Positions 44,703 to 54,542 of a stretch of DNA of 54,654 nt are shown here, piece by piece. Within the stretch, counting starts at the first letter, position 1, and the number at the start of each line of letters is the position of its first letter. Source of the DNA: Sunxiuqinia dokdonensis (lineage in GTDB: Bacteria > Bacteroidota > Bacteroidia > Bacteroidales > Prolixibacteraceae); the NCBI RefSeq assembly GCF_001270965.1, contig NZ_LGIA01000152.1:1-54654 (forward strand), read 5' to 3'. The translations under genes were made by a program, and so were the position numbers. The notes below the pieces were generated by a model. The model was not told the origin of the DNA. It searched no databases and saw only the letters and a list, made by a program, of their open reading frames with translations.

Positions 44703-45179
44703 ATGTTGACAAACGAAATATTCGAAAAACTGAAATCGGAATTTGGCGAAAATATTCTCGAATGCAACGATCAGCAACCGGTCGATCATTTTATAGTAGT
44801 CAAGTCGGAAAAATTATTTGAGATATGCCACACATTGCGCGACGATGACGATTTTCTCTTTGATTACCTGATGAGCCTTAGCGGCATGGATTTGAACGAG
44901 AATTTAGGCGTCGTCTATCATCTGTATTCCATGAAACTAAAACATAAACTTGTATTAAAAGTTATGGTTCCCAAGACCGATCCAAAAACGCCTTCCGTTG
45001 AAAGGATATGGAGAACTGCCGACTGGCATGAAAGGGAAGCGTATGATCTTATGGGAATAGAGTTTACAGGGCACCATAATCTCATCAGGATATTGTGCCC
45101 TTACGATTGGGAGGGGCATCCGTTGCGAAAAGATTATCAAACGCCAGAATCGTATCATGGAATGAAAACATCTTCTTAA
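44703..45179 (+). CDS. nuoC: NADH-quinone oxidoreductase subunit C
   Basis: 158 residues with the 30-kDa subunit signature (RIWRTADWHEREAYDLMGIEFTGHHNLIRIL and the end GHPLRKDYQTPES). In many Bacteroidota nuoC and nuoD are fused; here they are separate, 9 bases apart. Confidence 0.94.
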   Translation: MLTNEIFEKLKSEFGENILECNDQQPVDHFIVVKSEKLFEICHTLRDDDDFLFDYLMSLSGMDLNENLGVVYHLYSMKLKHKLVLKVMVPKTDPKTPSVERIWRTADWHEREAYDLMGIEFTGHHNLIRILCPYDWEGHPLRKDYQTPESYHGMKTSS

Positions 45180-45188
45180 AATCGGGTT

Positions 45189-46340
45189 ATGGGTGAATTA
45201 AAAAGGTTGGATCTTGAATATAATCAGTTGACATCGGATAAAATGAGGCTCAACGTTGGGCCTCAGCACCCATCAACACACGGAGTGCTCAGGCTTGAAG
45301 TCGTGGTTGACGGTGAAATCGTTACCGAAGTTATTCCTCACCTTGGTTATTTACACCGAAGTTTTGAAAAGTATTGTGAACAAATGACATATGTGCAAGT
45401 CATTCCTTACATTGACAGGATGGATTACATTTCTGCCATGAATAATGAATGGGTATATGTGATGGGAATGGAAAAACTGATGGGGCTCAAGGTTTCTGAC
45501 AAAGTTGAATATATCCGTGTAATCCTGGCCGAACTGAACAGGATTGCCAACCACCAAATTGCAGTGGCCACCTTTGGGCTCGATGCAGGAGCCTTCACCC
45601 CGTTTCTCTATTATTTCAGGGACAGGGAACACATCATCTGGGTGTTCGAGAAACTTTCGGGGGCAAGGTTACTTTATAACTATTTCAGGGTTGGCGGGTT
45701 GGCAGCCGATATATATGACGGCTTCAAGGAAGACTGCCTGAACATTGTGAAAAGAGTGAGGAAAACAAATGAAGAGCTAATGGATCTGTTGATACTTAAC
45801 GGCATTTTTATCAAAAGAACGGCCAACGTAGGCATTTTGCCGCCGGATGTTGCCATCAGTTATGCCTGTAGCGGGCCGGTCTTAAGAGGTTCAGGCATCA
45901 AATACGACCTGCGGAAAGACGAACCCTATTCTATTTATGACAGGTTCGATTTTGATATACCGGTTGGCGACGGGGAAGTCGGTGTCCCGGGTGACTGCTG
46001 GAACAGGAATATTGTGAGGGTAAGGGAAATGGAACAGTCGTGCAGGATCATTGAGCAGGCCCTTGAACAAATGGACATGGAAGGCGATGTTAAGGAACTG
46101 GTCCCGAGAAGGGTAAAGCCGCCAGCAGGGGAAGTGTACATGCGGGCAGAAAACCCAAAAGGCGACCTTGGATTATACATTGTAAGCGATGGCACCGACA
46201 AACCTGAACGGATAAAAGCCAGGGGAACGAGTTTCGTCAATCTTTCAGTCATACCTGAGATTTCGAAAGGATATATGTTTGCCGACCTTATTTTGATATT
46301 GGGAAGCATTGACATTGTGCTCGGTGAGGTTGACAGATGA
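45189..46340 (+). CDS. nuoD: NADH-quinone oxidoreductase subunit D
   Basis: 383 residues, the 49-kDa quinone-site subunit. Conserved motifs: MRLNVGPQHPSTHGVLRL near the start, HLGYLHRSFEKYCE and the C-terminal DLILILGSIDIVLGEVDR. Together with NuoB it forms the quinone-reduction site. Confidence 0.96.
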   Translation: MGELKRLDLEYNQLTSDKMRLNVGPQHPSTHGVLRLEVVVDGEIVTEVIPHLGYLHRSFEKYCEQMTYVQVIPYIDRMDYISAMNNEWVYVMGMEKLMGLKVSDKVEYIRVILAELNRIANHQIAVATFGLDAGAFTPFLYYFRDREHIIWVFEKLSGARLLYNYFRVGGLAADIYDGFKEDCLNIVKRVRKTNEELMDLLILNGIFIKRTANVGILPPDVAISYACSGPVLRGSGIKYDLRKDEPYSIYDRFDFDIPVGDGEVGVPGDCWNRNIVRVREMEQSCRIIEQALEQMDMEGDVKELVPRRVKPPAGEVYMRAENPKGDLGLYIVSDGTDKPERIKARGTSFVNLSVIPEISKGYMFADLILILGSIDIVLGEVDR

Positions 46341-46365
46341 TTTATTTAACAACAGGCTGTAAAAG

Positions 46366-47418
46366 ATGGAGAGCATTAATTTTTTATATGAATTGTTAGG
46401 CAAAAACGCGTTGACAATAACCCTTGTGGTGATATTGCCTTTGGGTTTTGTTTTGATATATGCCCTGGTGGCGATACTCGCCGAACTGAAAACGTCGGCG
46501 TGGATACAGGAACGGTTAGGGCCGATGAGAACCGGTCCATGGGGTATTCTGCAACCGGTTGCTGAGGTGATAAAACTTATTCAGAAAGAGGATATTACTC
46601 CAGCCAAAGCTGATAAGCTGCTTTATAATGCCGCTCCGTTTATCGTATTCACAGGTGCTTATTCGGCATTTGCGGTAATCCCGTTCAGCGAATATTTTGC
46701 GCCGTCGCGTATCGATCTGGGGCTGTTTTATATATTTGCCGTGGGTTCCATCAGCGCGCTGGGTATCGTTATGGGAGGTTGGGCATCCAACAACAAATAT
46801 TCTATGATGGGCGCCATGCGTTCCGTTGCACAGCTTATCAGTTATGAAGTGCCGGCAGCCATCGCCATCCTGTCAATTGTCGTTTTGACGTCAACCATGA
46901 ATTTGCAGGAAATCAACAAGTTGCAAACGGGGTGGTTTTGGAATTGGTTTTTGTTTGGCGGGCCGGGCACATTGGCAAAATGGTGGATTGTTCCGTTTAC
47001 CATTATTCTTTGTATGATATATTTTATAGCCGCTTTGGCAGAAACCAACAGGTTACCGTTTGATATTCCCGAAGGCGAATCGGAGTTGGTCGCCGGATTT
47101 CATACCGAATACAGCGGGATCAAGTTTGCTATGTTTTTCTTTGCCGAATACGCCTATATGTTTGTTGTAGCAGCAATACTCACAACTGTTTTTCTTGGTG
47201 GGTGGAATTCACCATTCGGCAACTTGATGCAAGGGCCCGGCTGGGGTGTGTTCTGGTTTATCTTTAAAGGCTTTTCCGTGGTGATGGTCCAGATATGGAT
47301 CAGGTGGACACTGCCAAGGTTCAGAGTCGATCAATTGATGTACCTCGGGTGGAAGATCCTTCTGCCTATATCATTTGTGTGTTTTTTAATAATCAGTTTA
47401 TATGTAATGTTGAAATAG
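46366..47418 (+). CDS. nuoH: NADH-quinone oxidoreductase subunit H
   Basis: 350 residues, eight membrane helices, ND1 homologue. Characteristic loop ERLGPMRTGPWGILQPVAEVIKLIQKEDITP and the acidic loop LPFDIPEGESELVAGFHTEYSG. It links the quinone site to the antiporter chain. Confidence 0.96.
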   Translation: MESINFLYELLGKNALTITLVVILPLGFVLIYALVAILAELKTSAWIQERLGPMRTGPWGILQPVAEVIKLIQKEDITPAKADKLLYNAAPFIVFTGAYSAFAVIPFSEYFAPSRIDLGLFYIFAVGSISALGIVMGGWASNNKYSMMGAMRSVAQLISYEVPAAIAILSIVVLTSTMNLQEINKLQTGWFWNWFLFGGPGTLAKWWIVPFTIILCMIYFIAALAETNRLPFDIPEGESELVAGFHTEYSGIKFAMFFFAEYAYMFVVAAILTTVFLGGWNSPFGNLMQGPGWGVFWFIFKGFSVVMVQIWIRWTLPRFRVDQLMYLGWKILLPISFVCFLIISLYVMLK

Positions 47419-47430
47419 GATTGACAGAAG

Positions 47431-47997
47431 ATGGTTCAATATTTTAAAACAATATGGTCAGGAATAGCTACTACATTTACAGGGATGAAAATCACCCTGA
47501 AACATTTGTTTACAAAAAAGGTCACTATCCAATATCCCGATGAGAATTTTCCTTTACCCGAAACTGCAAGAAACAGACTGTTCATGGAAATGACAAAATG
47601 TATCGGTTGCAAGAATTGCGCGAAAATATGTCCGGTTAATTGCATCGATATAGAAACAATTAAAGTTTCGCCGGAAGATCCGCATAAGGAATTACATCGA
47701 AATGGAAAAGAGAGAAAGCTGTGGGTGCCAACATTTGAGATAGATTTTGCCAAATGTTGCTATTGCGGGCTGTGTACAGAGGTTTGTCCGACAGATGCCA
47801 TTATACATACTAAAGAATTCGAATATTCGGAATATAACAGGGAAAATTTAGTTTATAAATTCCATACACTCACACCCGAACAAACCGAAGAAAAAAGAAG
47901 GTTGCTCGAAGAGCTTGACGCTAAAAAAGAAAAAGAGAAAAAACAGGATGAAAATAAACCGGGAAACAAAGAGACACCGGGGGAAAAGAGGGAATAA
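47431..47997 (+). CDS. nuoI: NADH-quinone oxidoreductase subunit I
   Basis: 188 residues. Two [4Fe-4S] motifs: CIGCKNCAKICPVNC and CCYCGLCTEVCPTDA. A charged Lys/Glu-rich tail (about 150-188) is longer than usual. With nuoEFG absent, it would be the entry for electrons from an unknown donor, perhaps ferredoxin. Confidence 0.96.
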   Translation: MVQYFKTIWSGIATTFTGMKITLKHLFTKKVTIQYPDENFPLPETARNRLFMEMTKCIGCKNCAKICPVNCIDIETIKVSPEDPHKELHRNGKERKLWVPTFEIDFAKCCYCGLCTEVCPTDAIIHTKEFEYSEYNRENLVYKFHTLTPEQTEEKRRLLEELDAKKEKEKKQDENKPGNKETPGEKRE

Positions 47998-48036
47998 AAA
48001 ACGATTTACGGAATTGACGAAAATTAATAAACATAT

Positions 48037-48540
48037 ATGGATTTAATAACAATAACATTCTATTTTTTGGCTACCCTAACCATCGTTTTCAGTGGCATTG
48101 TCGTCTTCTCGAAAAATATTATGCATTCCGCTTTTGCACTGCTTTTTACCCTATTTGGAGTAGCAGGCCTGTATGTTCTGCTTAGCGCTGATTTTTTGGC
48201 CATTACCCAACTCATGCTTTATATCGGCGGTATTTTGGTGCTGATAATTTTTGGGGTTGTGCTTACATCGAGAATTACCGGGATTGATGTCAGAGCGGGC
48301 TCGCTGGGGAAAATACAGTTATTTGCGGCAGTCATAATTACCGTTGTAATTGCTGCATCACTAATATGGATGTTTAAGTCGACAAAATGGTATATGGCCG
48401 AAATGAAAGAGGTTAATTCCACGGTTCGTCAAATAGGAAACGAATTGTTGACCAATTATCTCCTTGCTTTTGAAGCCGCTTCTATGTTGCTTCTGTTAGC
48501 AATTGTGGGAGCCGCGCTCATTGCCAGAAAAAAACATTAA
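48037..48540 (+). CDS. nuoJ: NADH-quinone oxidoreductase subunit J
   Basis: 167 residues, five membrane helices. Conserved QLMLYIGGILVLIIFGVVLTSRITG carries the pi-bulge region of TM3. Start ATG 48037; 39 bases from nuoI. Confidence 0.94.
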   Translation: MDLITITFYFLATLTIVFSGIVVFSKNIMHSAFALLFTLFGVAGLYVLLSADFLAITQLMLYIGGILVLIIFGVVLTSRITGIDVRAGSLGKIQLFAAVIITVVIAASLIWMFKSTKWYMAEMKEVNSTVRQIGNELLTNYLLAFEAASMLLLLAIVGAALIARKKH

Positions 48541-48553
48541 AACCTGAAAGATT

Positions 48554-48862
48554 ATGCATATAGGCCTGGTTCATTATTTAGTTGTAAGCGCATTGTTGTT
48601 TTCCATGGGATTATTCGCAATAATCTCAAGGAAACATGCGATTTTGGTTCTCATGGGGATAGAACTTGTGCTCAATGCCGCGAATATTAATTTTATTGCA
48701 TTTGCAAAATATGGCGGTATGAATATTGAGGGTCACGTGGCTGCTATTTTTGTGATTATACTGGCTGCGACAGAAGCAGCAATCGCATTGGCCATAATTT
48801 TAAATATATATCAACACTTCAGGCATGTGAATGTTGATGAGGTGGACGATCTGAAAGAATAA
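48554..48862 (+). CDS. nuoK: NADH-quinone oxidoreductase subunit K
   Basis: 102 residues, three membrane helices. The two acidic proton-path residues are present, one in MGIELVLNAANINFI and one in AATEAAIALAI. Thirteen bases after nuoJ. Confidence 0.95.
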   Translation: MHIGLVHYLVVSALLFSMGLFAIISRKHAILVLMGIELVLNAANINFIAFAKYGGMNIEGHVAAIFVIILAATEAAIALAIILNIYQHFRHVNVDEVDDLKE

Positions 48863-48882
48863 TTCTTATTGTTTGAAATAAT

Positions 48883-51027
48883 ATGACAAAAGATACATTG
48901 CTGCTCAGTTTTATCGTACTGCTCATCCCGATGGCAAGTTTCCTGATCAACATTTTTTTTGGAAACAAATTGGGAAGAAAAAGCGGAATAGTCGGAACTT
49001 TTATACTTGGAATCGATTTGGCATTGGCCATTGTTGCAGCATATAATAAGTTGTTTGTTTTTTCGGAAGAACCGGTCATCCAGACCAGGATTGAATGGTT
49101 TAATCTGGGAACAGTAAATTTTGATATCGGGATTGGTATCGATAACATTGCCACTATTATGCTCGTCGTGGTAACGCTCATCAGTTTTCTGGTGCACCTG
49201 TTTTCCACGGTGTATATGAAAGGTGACAGGCGTTATCCTACTTACTTCGCCTACCTGGGACTTTTCACATTTTCAATGCTTGGAATCGTTATTACCAACA
49301 ATTTCCTTTTAATGTATATTTTTTGGGAATTGGTTGGGATAAGTTCTTACCTGTTAATAGGTTTTTGGTATGAAAAGGGCTCCGCGGCCAACGCCGGGAA
49401 AAAAGCTTTTATCACAAACCGCATCGGGGATCTTGGTTTTTTCATCGGCATTATGATTTTGTTTTTCACCTATAATTCTTTCATGTTCGATGATATTTTT
49501 TCTGGAATCGCATCGGGCAAAATGCCATTCAATAATCCAACGATGTTGACGGTTACGGGAATTTGCATTTTCATGGGCGCCATCGGGAAATCTGCACAGT
49601 TTCCATTACATGTTTGGCTTCCCGATGCCATGGAAGGCCCCACACCCGTTTCTGCATTGATTCATGCAGCAACCATGGTGGCTGCGGGGGTTTATCTCGT
49701 TACTAAGGTGTTTGTGATGTTCACGGCCGATGCGCTGACATTTATTGCACTCACGGGAGCTATCACGGCATTCATGTCAGCATCTATCGCCCTTGTCCAG
49801 AGAGACTTTAAAAAGATCCTTGCATTTTCTACCATCAGCCAGTTGGGATATATGATCATGTCTCTTGGGGTAGGAGGTTACACAAATGGTTTTTTTCATT
49901 TGGTTACGCATGCGTGGTTTAAAGCTGCGTTATTCCTTACAGCGGGTTCGGTTATCTATGCCATGCATGAGTCAATTCATCATAAGAACGATCATCATAC
50001 GGATGCCCAGGACATATACAATATGGGAGGATTGCGAAAAACCATGCCGTGGACTTACCTGACTTTTATGATCGCTACATTTGCCTTGTCAGGCATACCT
50101 TTTACCTCTGGTTTTTTAAGTAAAGATGGTATTCTGGCAGGCACCCTTGCCTATGCGAACCTGACCGGTGGGTGGCATTGGGTGATTCCCGTATTAGGCT
50201 ATTTGGCAGCAGGAATGACAGCTTTTTATATGTTCAGGTTAACAATCCTGGCTTTTCATGGAGAACATAAGACCGAGATTGCCAGGAATACAAAAGAAAA
50301 CAAATTACCCATATTATTTCCTCTGGTGTTACTGGCGTGTTTGTCGTTCTGGTTTGTTTATTCCTCCAATCCATTCGAAGCTTCGGAAGGTTGGTTTCAG
50401 GAAAAGGTAGTTCAGCCTGTATCTGTTGTCCCCGAAACCAGTCAATGGAAATTTTTATTGCCGGAAATGGCGGAAGGACAAGCTCATAATCAGGGCGATA
50501 ATCCCGAAAATAGCGATGTGGTGCAGGCAAGCCCGGAAAATACCTACTTAAACCGTTTCCACGAAGAATCGCATCATTTCCACTACCTTGCAATGGGAAT
50601 CTCCTTATTCATGGCAGCTCTTGGGATAATGCTCGCATTCATGATGTATAAATTCAAAATTATTAACGCAGGCAAACTGGAAGTAAGGTTTAAATTTTTG
50701 CATTCATTTCTCTATAATAGATGGTATTTTGATGAACTTTATCAAGCAACAGCGATTGTAGGAACACTTGCATTGTCAAAATCATTGTCATGGTTTGACA
50801 CTTATATTGTAGATGGTTTGGTTAACCTTAGTTCCTATATAATAAGATTTGTAAGCCGTTTAACAGGCCTTTTCGACAATTATGTTATTGATGGGGCTGT
50901 TAATATGGCTTCAACGTTTACCGGTTATTGTGGGAGTAAAATTAGAAAGCTGCAAACGGGTAAAGTGCAGGCATATATTGTGTTCATGCTTTTGGGAATA
51001 TTAACAATGATATACTTTTTTGTATAA
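48883..51027 (+). CDS. nuoL: NADH-quinone oxidoreductase subunit L
   Basis: 714 residues, the antiporter-like subunit with the long lateral helix. Motifs WELVGISSYLLIGFWYEK, LHVWLPDAMEGPTPVSALIHAATMV and the late HHKNDHHTDAQD loop. The C-terminal extension (about 560-714) holds the lateral helix and a further membrane segment. Confidence 0.96.
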   Translation: MTKDTLLLSFIVLLIPMASFLINIFFGNKLGRKSGIVGTFILGIDLALAIVAAYNKLFVFSEEPVIQTRIEWFNLGTVNFDIGIGIDNIATIMLVVVTLISFLVHLFSTVYMKGDRRYPTYFAYLGLFTFSMLGIVITNNFLLMYIFWELVGISSYLLIGFWYEKGSAANAGKKAFITNRIGDLGFFIGIMILFFTYNSFMFDDIFSGIASGKMPFNNPTMLTVTGICIFMGAIGKSAQFPLHVWLPDAMEGPTPVSALIHAATMVAAGVYLVTKVFVMFTADALTFIALTGAITAFMSASIALVQRDFKKILAFSTISQLGYMIMSLGVGGYTNGFFHLVTHAWFKAALFLTAGSVIYAMHESIHHKNDHHTDAQDIYNMGGLRKTMPWTYLTFMIATFALSGIPFTSGFLSKDGILAGTLAYANLTGGWHWVIPVLGYLAAGMTAFYMFRLTILAFHGEHKTEIARNTKENKLPILFPLVLLACLSFWFVYSSNPFEASEGWFQEKVVQPVSVVPETSQWKFLLPEMAEGQAHNQGDNPENSDVVQASPENTYLNRFHEESHHFHYLAMGISLFMAALGIMLAFMMYKFKIINAGKLEVRFKFLHSFLYNRWYFDELYQATAIVGTLALSKSLSWFDTYIVDGLVNLSSYIIRFVSRLTGLFDNYVIDGAVNMASTFTGYCGSKIRKLQTGKVQAYIVFMLLGILTMIYFFV

Positions 51028-51045
51028 ATTTTAAAAACAGGTTAT

Positions 51046-52674
51046 ATGCAAGGGGCAATAAACTTTCCGATTTTAACATTGATCACTTTCCTTCCGGCTT
51101 TGGGAATTCTTATAATATTGTTAATCCCTTCAGGAAAGGACAAAGAAGCAATTGATCTTTCGAAAAAAACAATAAAATGGGTGAGTTTGGGGATTACATT
51201 TATTCAGCTAATCCTCGCAGCGATAATTTATGTTTTCTACAATTCTGCTAAAACAGGGATAAACGATATAAATACCTTCCAGTTTGTTGAGAAAGTAAAC
51301 TGGATACATGCAAATTTGCCGCTTATAGGGAACATTGACATTGATTATTTCCTGGGGATTGACGGAATAAGTGTTCCAATGCTCCTCCTTACAACAATAA
51401 TTTGTTTTGTAGCAATATTGCCGTCATTTAAAATCACGAAAGCAGTGAAGGGTTATTTTGCCATGTATCTGCTGCTTGATTTGGGAATGGTCGGAGTTTT
51501 TTGTGCCCTGGATTTCTTTTTATTTTACGTCTTCTGGGAGTTGATGTTGCTGCCTATGTATTTTCTGATCGGTATTTGGGGTGGACCGCGCAAAGAGTAT
51601 GCAGCCATCAAGTTTTTTATATACACATTGGTCGGCAGTGTATTAATGCTTTTGGTAATGATTGGACTTTTTCAGAGCGTAGGTACATTTAACATCCTCG
51701 ATATGATGGATCCTGCCAATTTTAAAGCGGGAGCTATTTTAAGCGGGTCGGCAACCACGTTAAGGTACGCCGCGTTTTTGGCTTTGTTTATCGGCTTTGC
51801 CATTAAAGTTCCATTGTTCCCGTTCCATACATGGTTGCCGGATGCCCACGTTGAAGCGCCTACACCCATATCGGTGATTTTGGCCGGTGTGTTATTGAAA
51901 ATGGGCGCCTATGGTATGATCAGAATTGCTTTTCCGATATTCCCGGAGGCATTTGGATACTTCCAAAGCCTGATTGCCTGGATTGGCATGATCAGTATTC
52001 TTTACGGAGCTTTATGTGCATTAGGGCAACACCGGGTTGGAAAAAGAGACTTGAAAAAATTGATTGCCTATTCGTCGATCAGCCACATGGGGCTTGTGAT
52101 GCTGGGATTGTCTTCCATGAGGCCGGAAGGTATGGTTGGGGCCATCTTCCAGATGTTCAACCACGGTACAATAACTGCCATGTTGTTTATGATTGTCGGC
52201 GTCATTTATGACAGGGCACATACCCGCGGATTAGACGATTTTGGTGGTTTGGCGAAAAAAATGCCTGTTTACACTGGGATCATGGCGATTGCTTTTTTCG
52301 CGGCCATTGGATTGCCTGGATTAAGTGGATTTATTTCGGAAGTGCTGGTTTTCCTGGGGGCATTCAAAACATTCCCGGTATTGACGGCCGTTTCTGTTTT
52401 GAGTATTATTTTAGGTGCCGGGTATATGCTTTGGGCCCTGCAAAAAATATTTTTCGGTGAGTTACCCAATAAATGGAAAGGCCCATGGGACCCGACAGGG
52501 ATAGAATATAAAACAGATGATATCAACGGGTTGGAATTAACCGCACTCATACCGCTTGCTGTTATAATCATTTTTCTCGGAATTTATCCAAATCCTATGA
52601 TTGATTTAATTTCAGGATCAGTGAATCATTTTATTGATTTGATGAAACCGTTTGTATTTATCGGCGGGTTATAG
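51046..52674 (+). CDS. nuoM: NADH-quinone oxidoreductase subunit M
   Basis: 542 residues, Mrp-type antiporter-like membrane subunit. Key segments: FWELMLLPMYFLIGIWGG, FPFHTWLPDAHVEAPTPISVILAGVLLKMGAYG and AYSSISHMGLVMLG. Nineteen bases after nuoL. Confidence 0.96.
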   Translation: MQGAINFPILTLITFLPALGILIILLIPSGKDKEAIDLSKKTIKWVSLGITFIQLILAAIIYVFYNSAKTGINDINTFQFVEKVNWIHANLPLIGNIDIDYFLGIDGISVPMLLLTTIICFVAILPSFKITKAVKGYFAMYLLLDLGMVGVFCALDFFLFYVFWELMLLPMYFLIGIWGGPRKEYAAIKFFIYTLVGSVLMLLVMIGLFQSVGTFNILDMMDPANFKAGAILSGSATTLRYAAFLALFIGFAIKVPLFPFHTWLPDAHVEAPTPISVILAGVLLKMGAYGMIRIAFPIFPEAFGYFQSLIAWIGMISILYGALCALGQHRVGKRDLKKLIAYSSISHMGLVMLGLSSMRPEGMVGAIFQMFNHGTITAMLFMIVGVIYDRAHTRGLDDFGGLAKKMPVYTGIMAIAFFAAIGLPGLSGFISEVLVFLGAFKTFPVLTAVSVLSIILGAGYMLWALQKIFFGELPNKWKGPWDPTGIEYKTDDINGLELTALIPLAVIIIFLGIYPNPMIDLISGSVNHFIDLMKPFVFIGGL

Positions 52675-52712
52675 TAAATAATGTTGCAGGCTTCTAATAT
52701 TTTTAACAAATT

Positions 52713-54221
52713 ATGACAGATTTATCTACTTATACTACAGACCTGATAAAAAGTTTTGAATTTTTCAAACCGGAAACAACATTGACGGCCACCATTATTC
52801 TGACAATTATTTTTGATCTCATTTTTAAAAAATCAAAACACATATCGGGTTACGTTGCAATTATTGGAATCGTGATTGCGGGGATATTTCTTCACCAACA
52901 AACCGGAGTTGAATACAAAGCATTCGCTAACCTTCTGGTAATTGATGATTTCGGAGTTTTCATGAAGTATATTATTTTGCTGTCAAGTTTGATTATCATC
53001 ATATTTACTTTCTACTCCAAAGAACTTCACCCAGGCAAACCAAGGCTTGGGGAGTATTTCACTCTGATGATGGGTATGACCCTAGGGATGTTTCTTCTGG
53101 TGGGGTCGGCCAATCTCATCATGATATATCTCTCTATCGAAATCATGAGCATTAGTTCATACGTGCTGGCCGGCTACACGAAGGAAATAAAACGTGCATC
53201 AGAAGCATCATTGAAATATGTTATTTTCGGTGCTGCATCAACGGGTATTATGCTTTATGGAATTTCAATTCTTTTTGGGTTAACCGGAAGTTTGAACCTG
53301 TTCAATATAAATCAATATATTGCTTCCGGGAATGTCGATGATATGCCCTTGTTTGTTTCCAGTTTGATGATTGTCGCCGGATTTGGATATAAAATATCGG
53401 CTGTTCCATTTCATTTTTGGACACCCGATGTTTACGAGGGCGCACCTGTCACCATCACTGCTTATTTATCGGTTGCCTCAAAGGCTGCGGGTTTTGCGGT
53501 ATTGCTAAGGTTTTTTAAGACCGGTCTGGTAGATCCTTCTTCAGGGACATTGGAAACCTGGAATTTAATTGGGAATATCGATTGGCGTTATGTATTGATC
53601 GTTATATCGATTCTGACCATGACGCTGGGCAACCTGGTTGCGGTTTGGCAAAACAATATGAAAAGGCTGTTGGCCTATTCAAGTATAGCTCATGCAGGCT
53701 ATATGTTAATGGCCGTTGCGGTGTTGAACGACAACGGAGCGACAGCAGTACTGATTTACTTCTTTTTTTATATGCTGATGAATCTGGGCGCATTCTTTAT
53801 TGTTCAATTGATAGCCAATAAACTGGATACCGAGGATATTGATGATTATGCCGGGCTGGGCTTTCGATCGCCTGTTCTCGGGGTTTGTCTAACGATTTTC
53901 CTGATTTCACTGACAGGTTTACCGCCTACTGCAGGTTTTATCGGAAAACTATATGTATTTACTTCGGTGATTAATGCAGGATTTGTATGGCTGGCTGTAA
54001 TTGGAGTTGTCAATAGTGTAATTTCACTTTACTACTATATTAAAGTGGTGAGAAATATGTACCTGAGACAAAATGAACATTTCCAAAGTAAGCTTACTTA
54101 TTCCCCCACGGAGATATTGATTGTGCTTATGTTGGCAATCCCAACCCTGTTTTTCGGTGTTTATTTTACGCCAATTGTAGAATGGGCTAATCTTTCCGTA
54201 AATATTTTGGTGAACAAGTAG
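52713..54221 (+). CDS. nuoN: NADH-quinone oxidoreductase subunit N
   Basis: 502 residues, third antiporter-like subunit. Key segments: YLSIEIMSISSYVLAGY, VPFHFWTPDVYEGAPVTITAYLSVASKAAGFAV and AYSSIAHAGYMLMAVA. Last gene of the operon; a stop at 54221 is followed by IS debris. Confidence 0.96.
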   Translation: MTDLSTYTTDLIKSFEFFKPETTLTATIILTIIFDLIFKKSKHISGYVAIIGIVIAGIFLHQQTGVEYKAFANLLVIDDFGVFMKYIILLSSLIIIIFTFYSKELHPGKPRLGEYFTLMMGMTLGMFLLVGSANLIMIYLSIEIMSISSYVLAGYTKEIKRASEASLKYVIFGAASTGIMLYGISILFGLTGSLNLFNINQYIASGNVDDMPLFVSSLMIVAGFGYKISAVPFHFWTPDVYEGAPVTITAYLSVASKAAGFAVLLRFFKTGLVDPSSGTLETWNLIGNIDWRYVLIVISILTMTLGNLVAVWQNNMKRLLAYSSIAHAGYMLMAVAVLNDNGATAVLIYFFFYMLMNLGAFFIVQLIANKLDTEDIDDYAGLGFRSPVLGVCLTIFLISLTGLPPTAGFIGKLYVFTSVINAGFVWLAVIGVVNSVISLYYYIKVVRNMYLRQNEHFQSKLTYSPTEILIVLMLAIPTLFFGVYFTPIVEWANLSVNILVNK

Positions 54222-54240
54222 TAAAAATCATTGGATGGTA

Positions 54241-54542
54241 ATGTACACTGATTTGCGGAAAGGGCATCGCCCCTTGATGGATCAATACAATGTCTCACAA
54301 ATAGAAAGCGATGGCGGCATGAATTTCAAGGCTCTACACACCATTATACATCAAGTGAAGTCATGGTTACGGACAACTTACTAACTTACTCATGGGTGAG
54401 TGAATTCCACATCAATAGATATCTGAATGAATTTTACTATCGCATAAATCATTCGCAGATGACAGAAAATATCTTCTTCAATAATATCCCGCAAATGGTA
54501 GCTGCCGGCAAAATTTATCAGACCTGTTTAATTGGGAGATAA
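54241..54542 (+). pseudogene. Decayed transposase fragment, IS1595 (ISXO2-like) type
   Basis: The frame from 54241 reads TDLRKGHRPLMDQYNV and IESDGGMNFKALHTIIHQVKSWLRTTY before a stop at 54382. After removal of eight bases the frame resumes as WVSEFHINRYLNEFYYRIN to a stop at 54542. HxxxIHQVKSWLR..Y followed by HxNRYLNEFxYRxN is the C-terminal pattern of IS1595-group transposases. The N-terminal two thirds, including most of the DDE site, are missing. The reading break coincides with an 8-base duplication (TAACTTAC). Confidence 0.7.
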
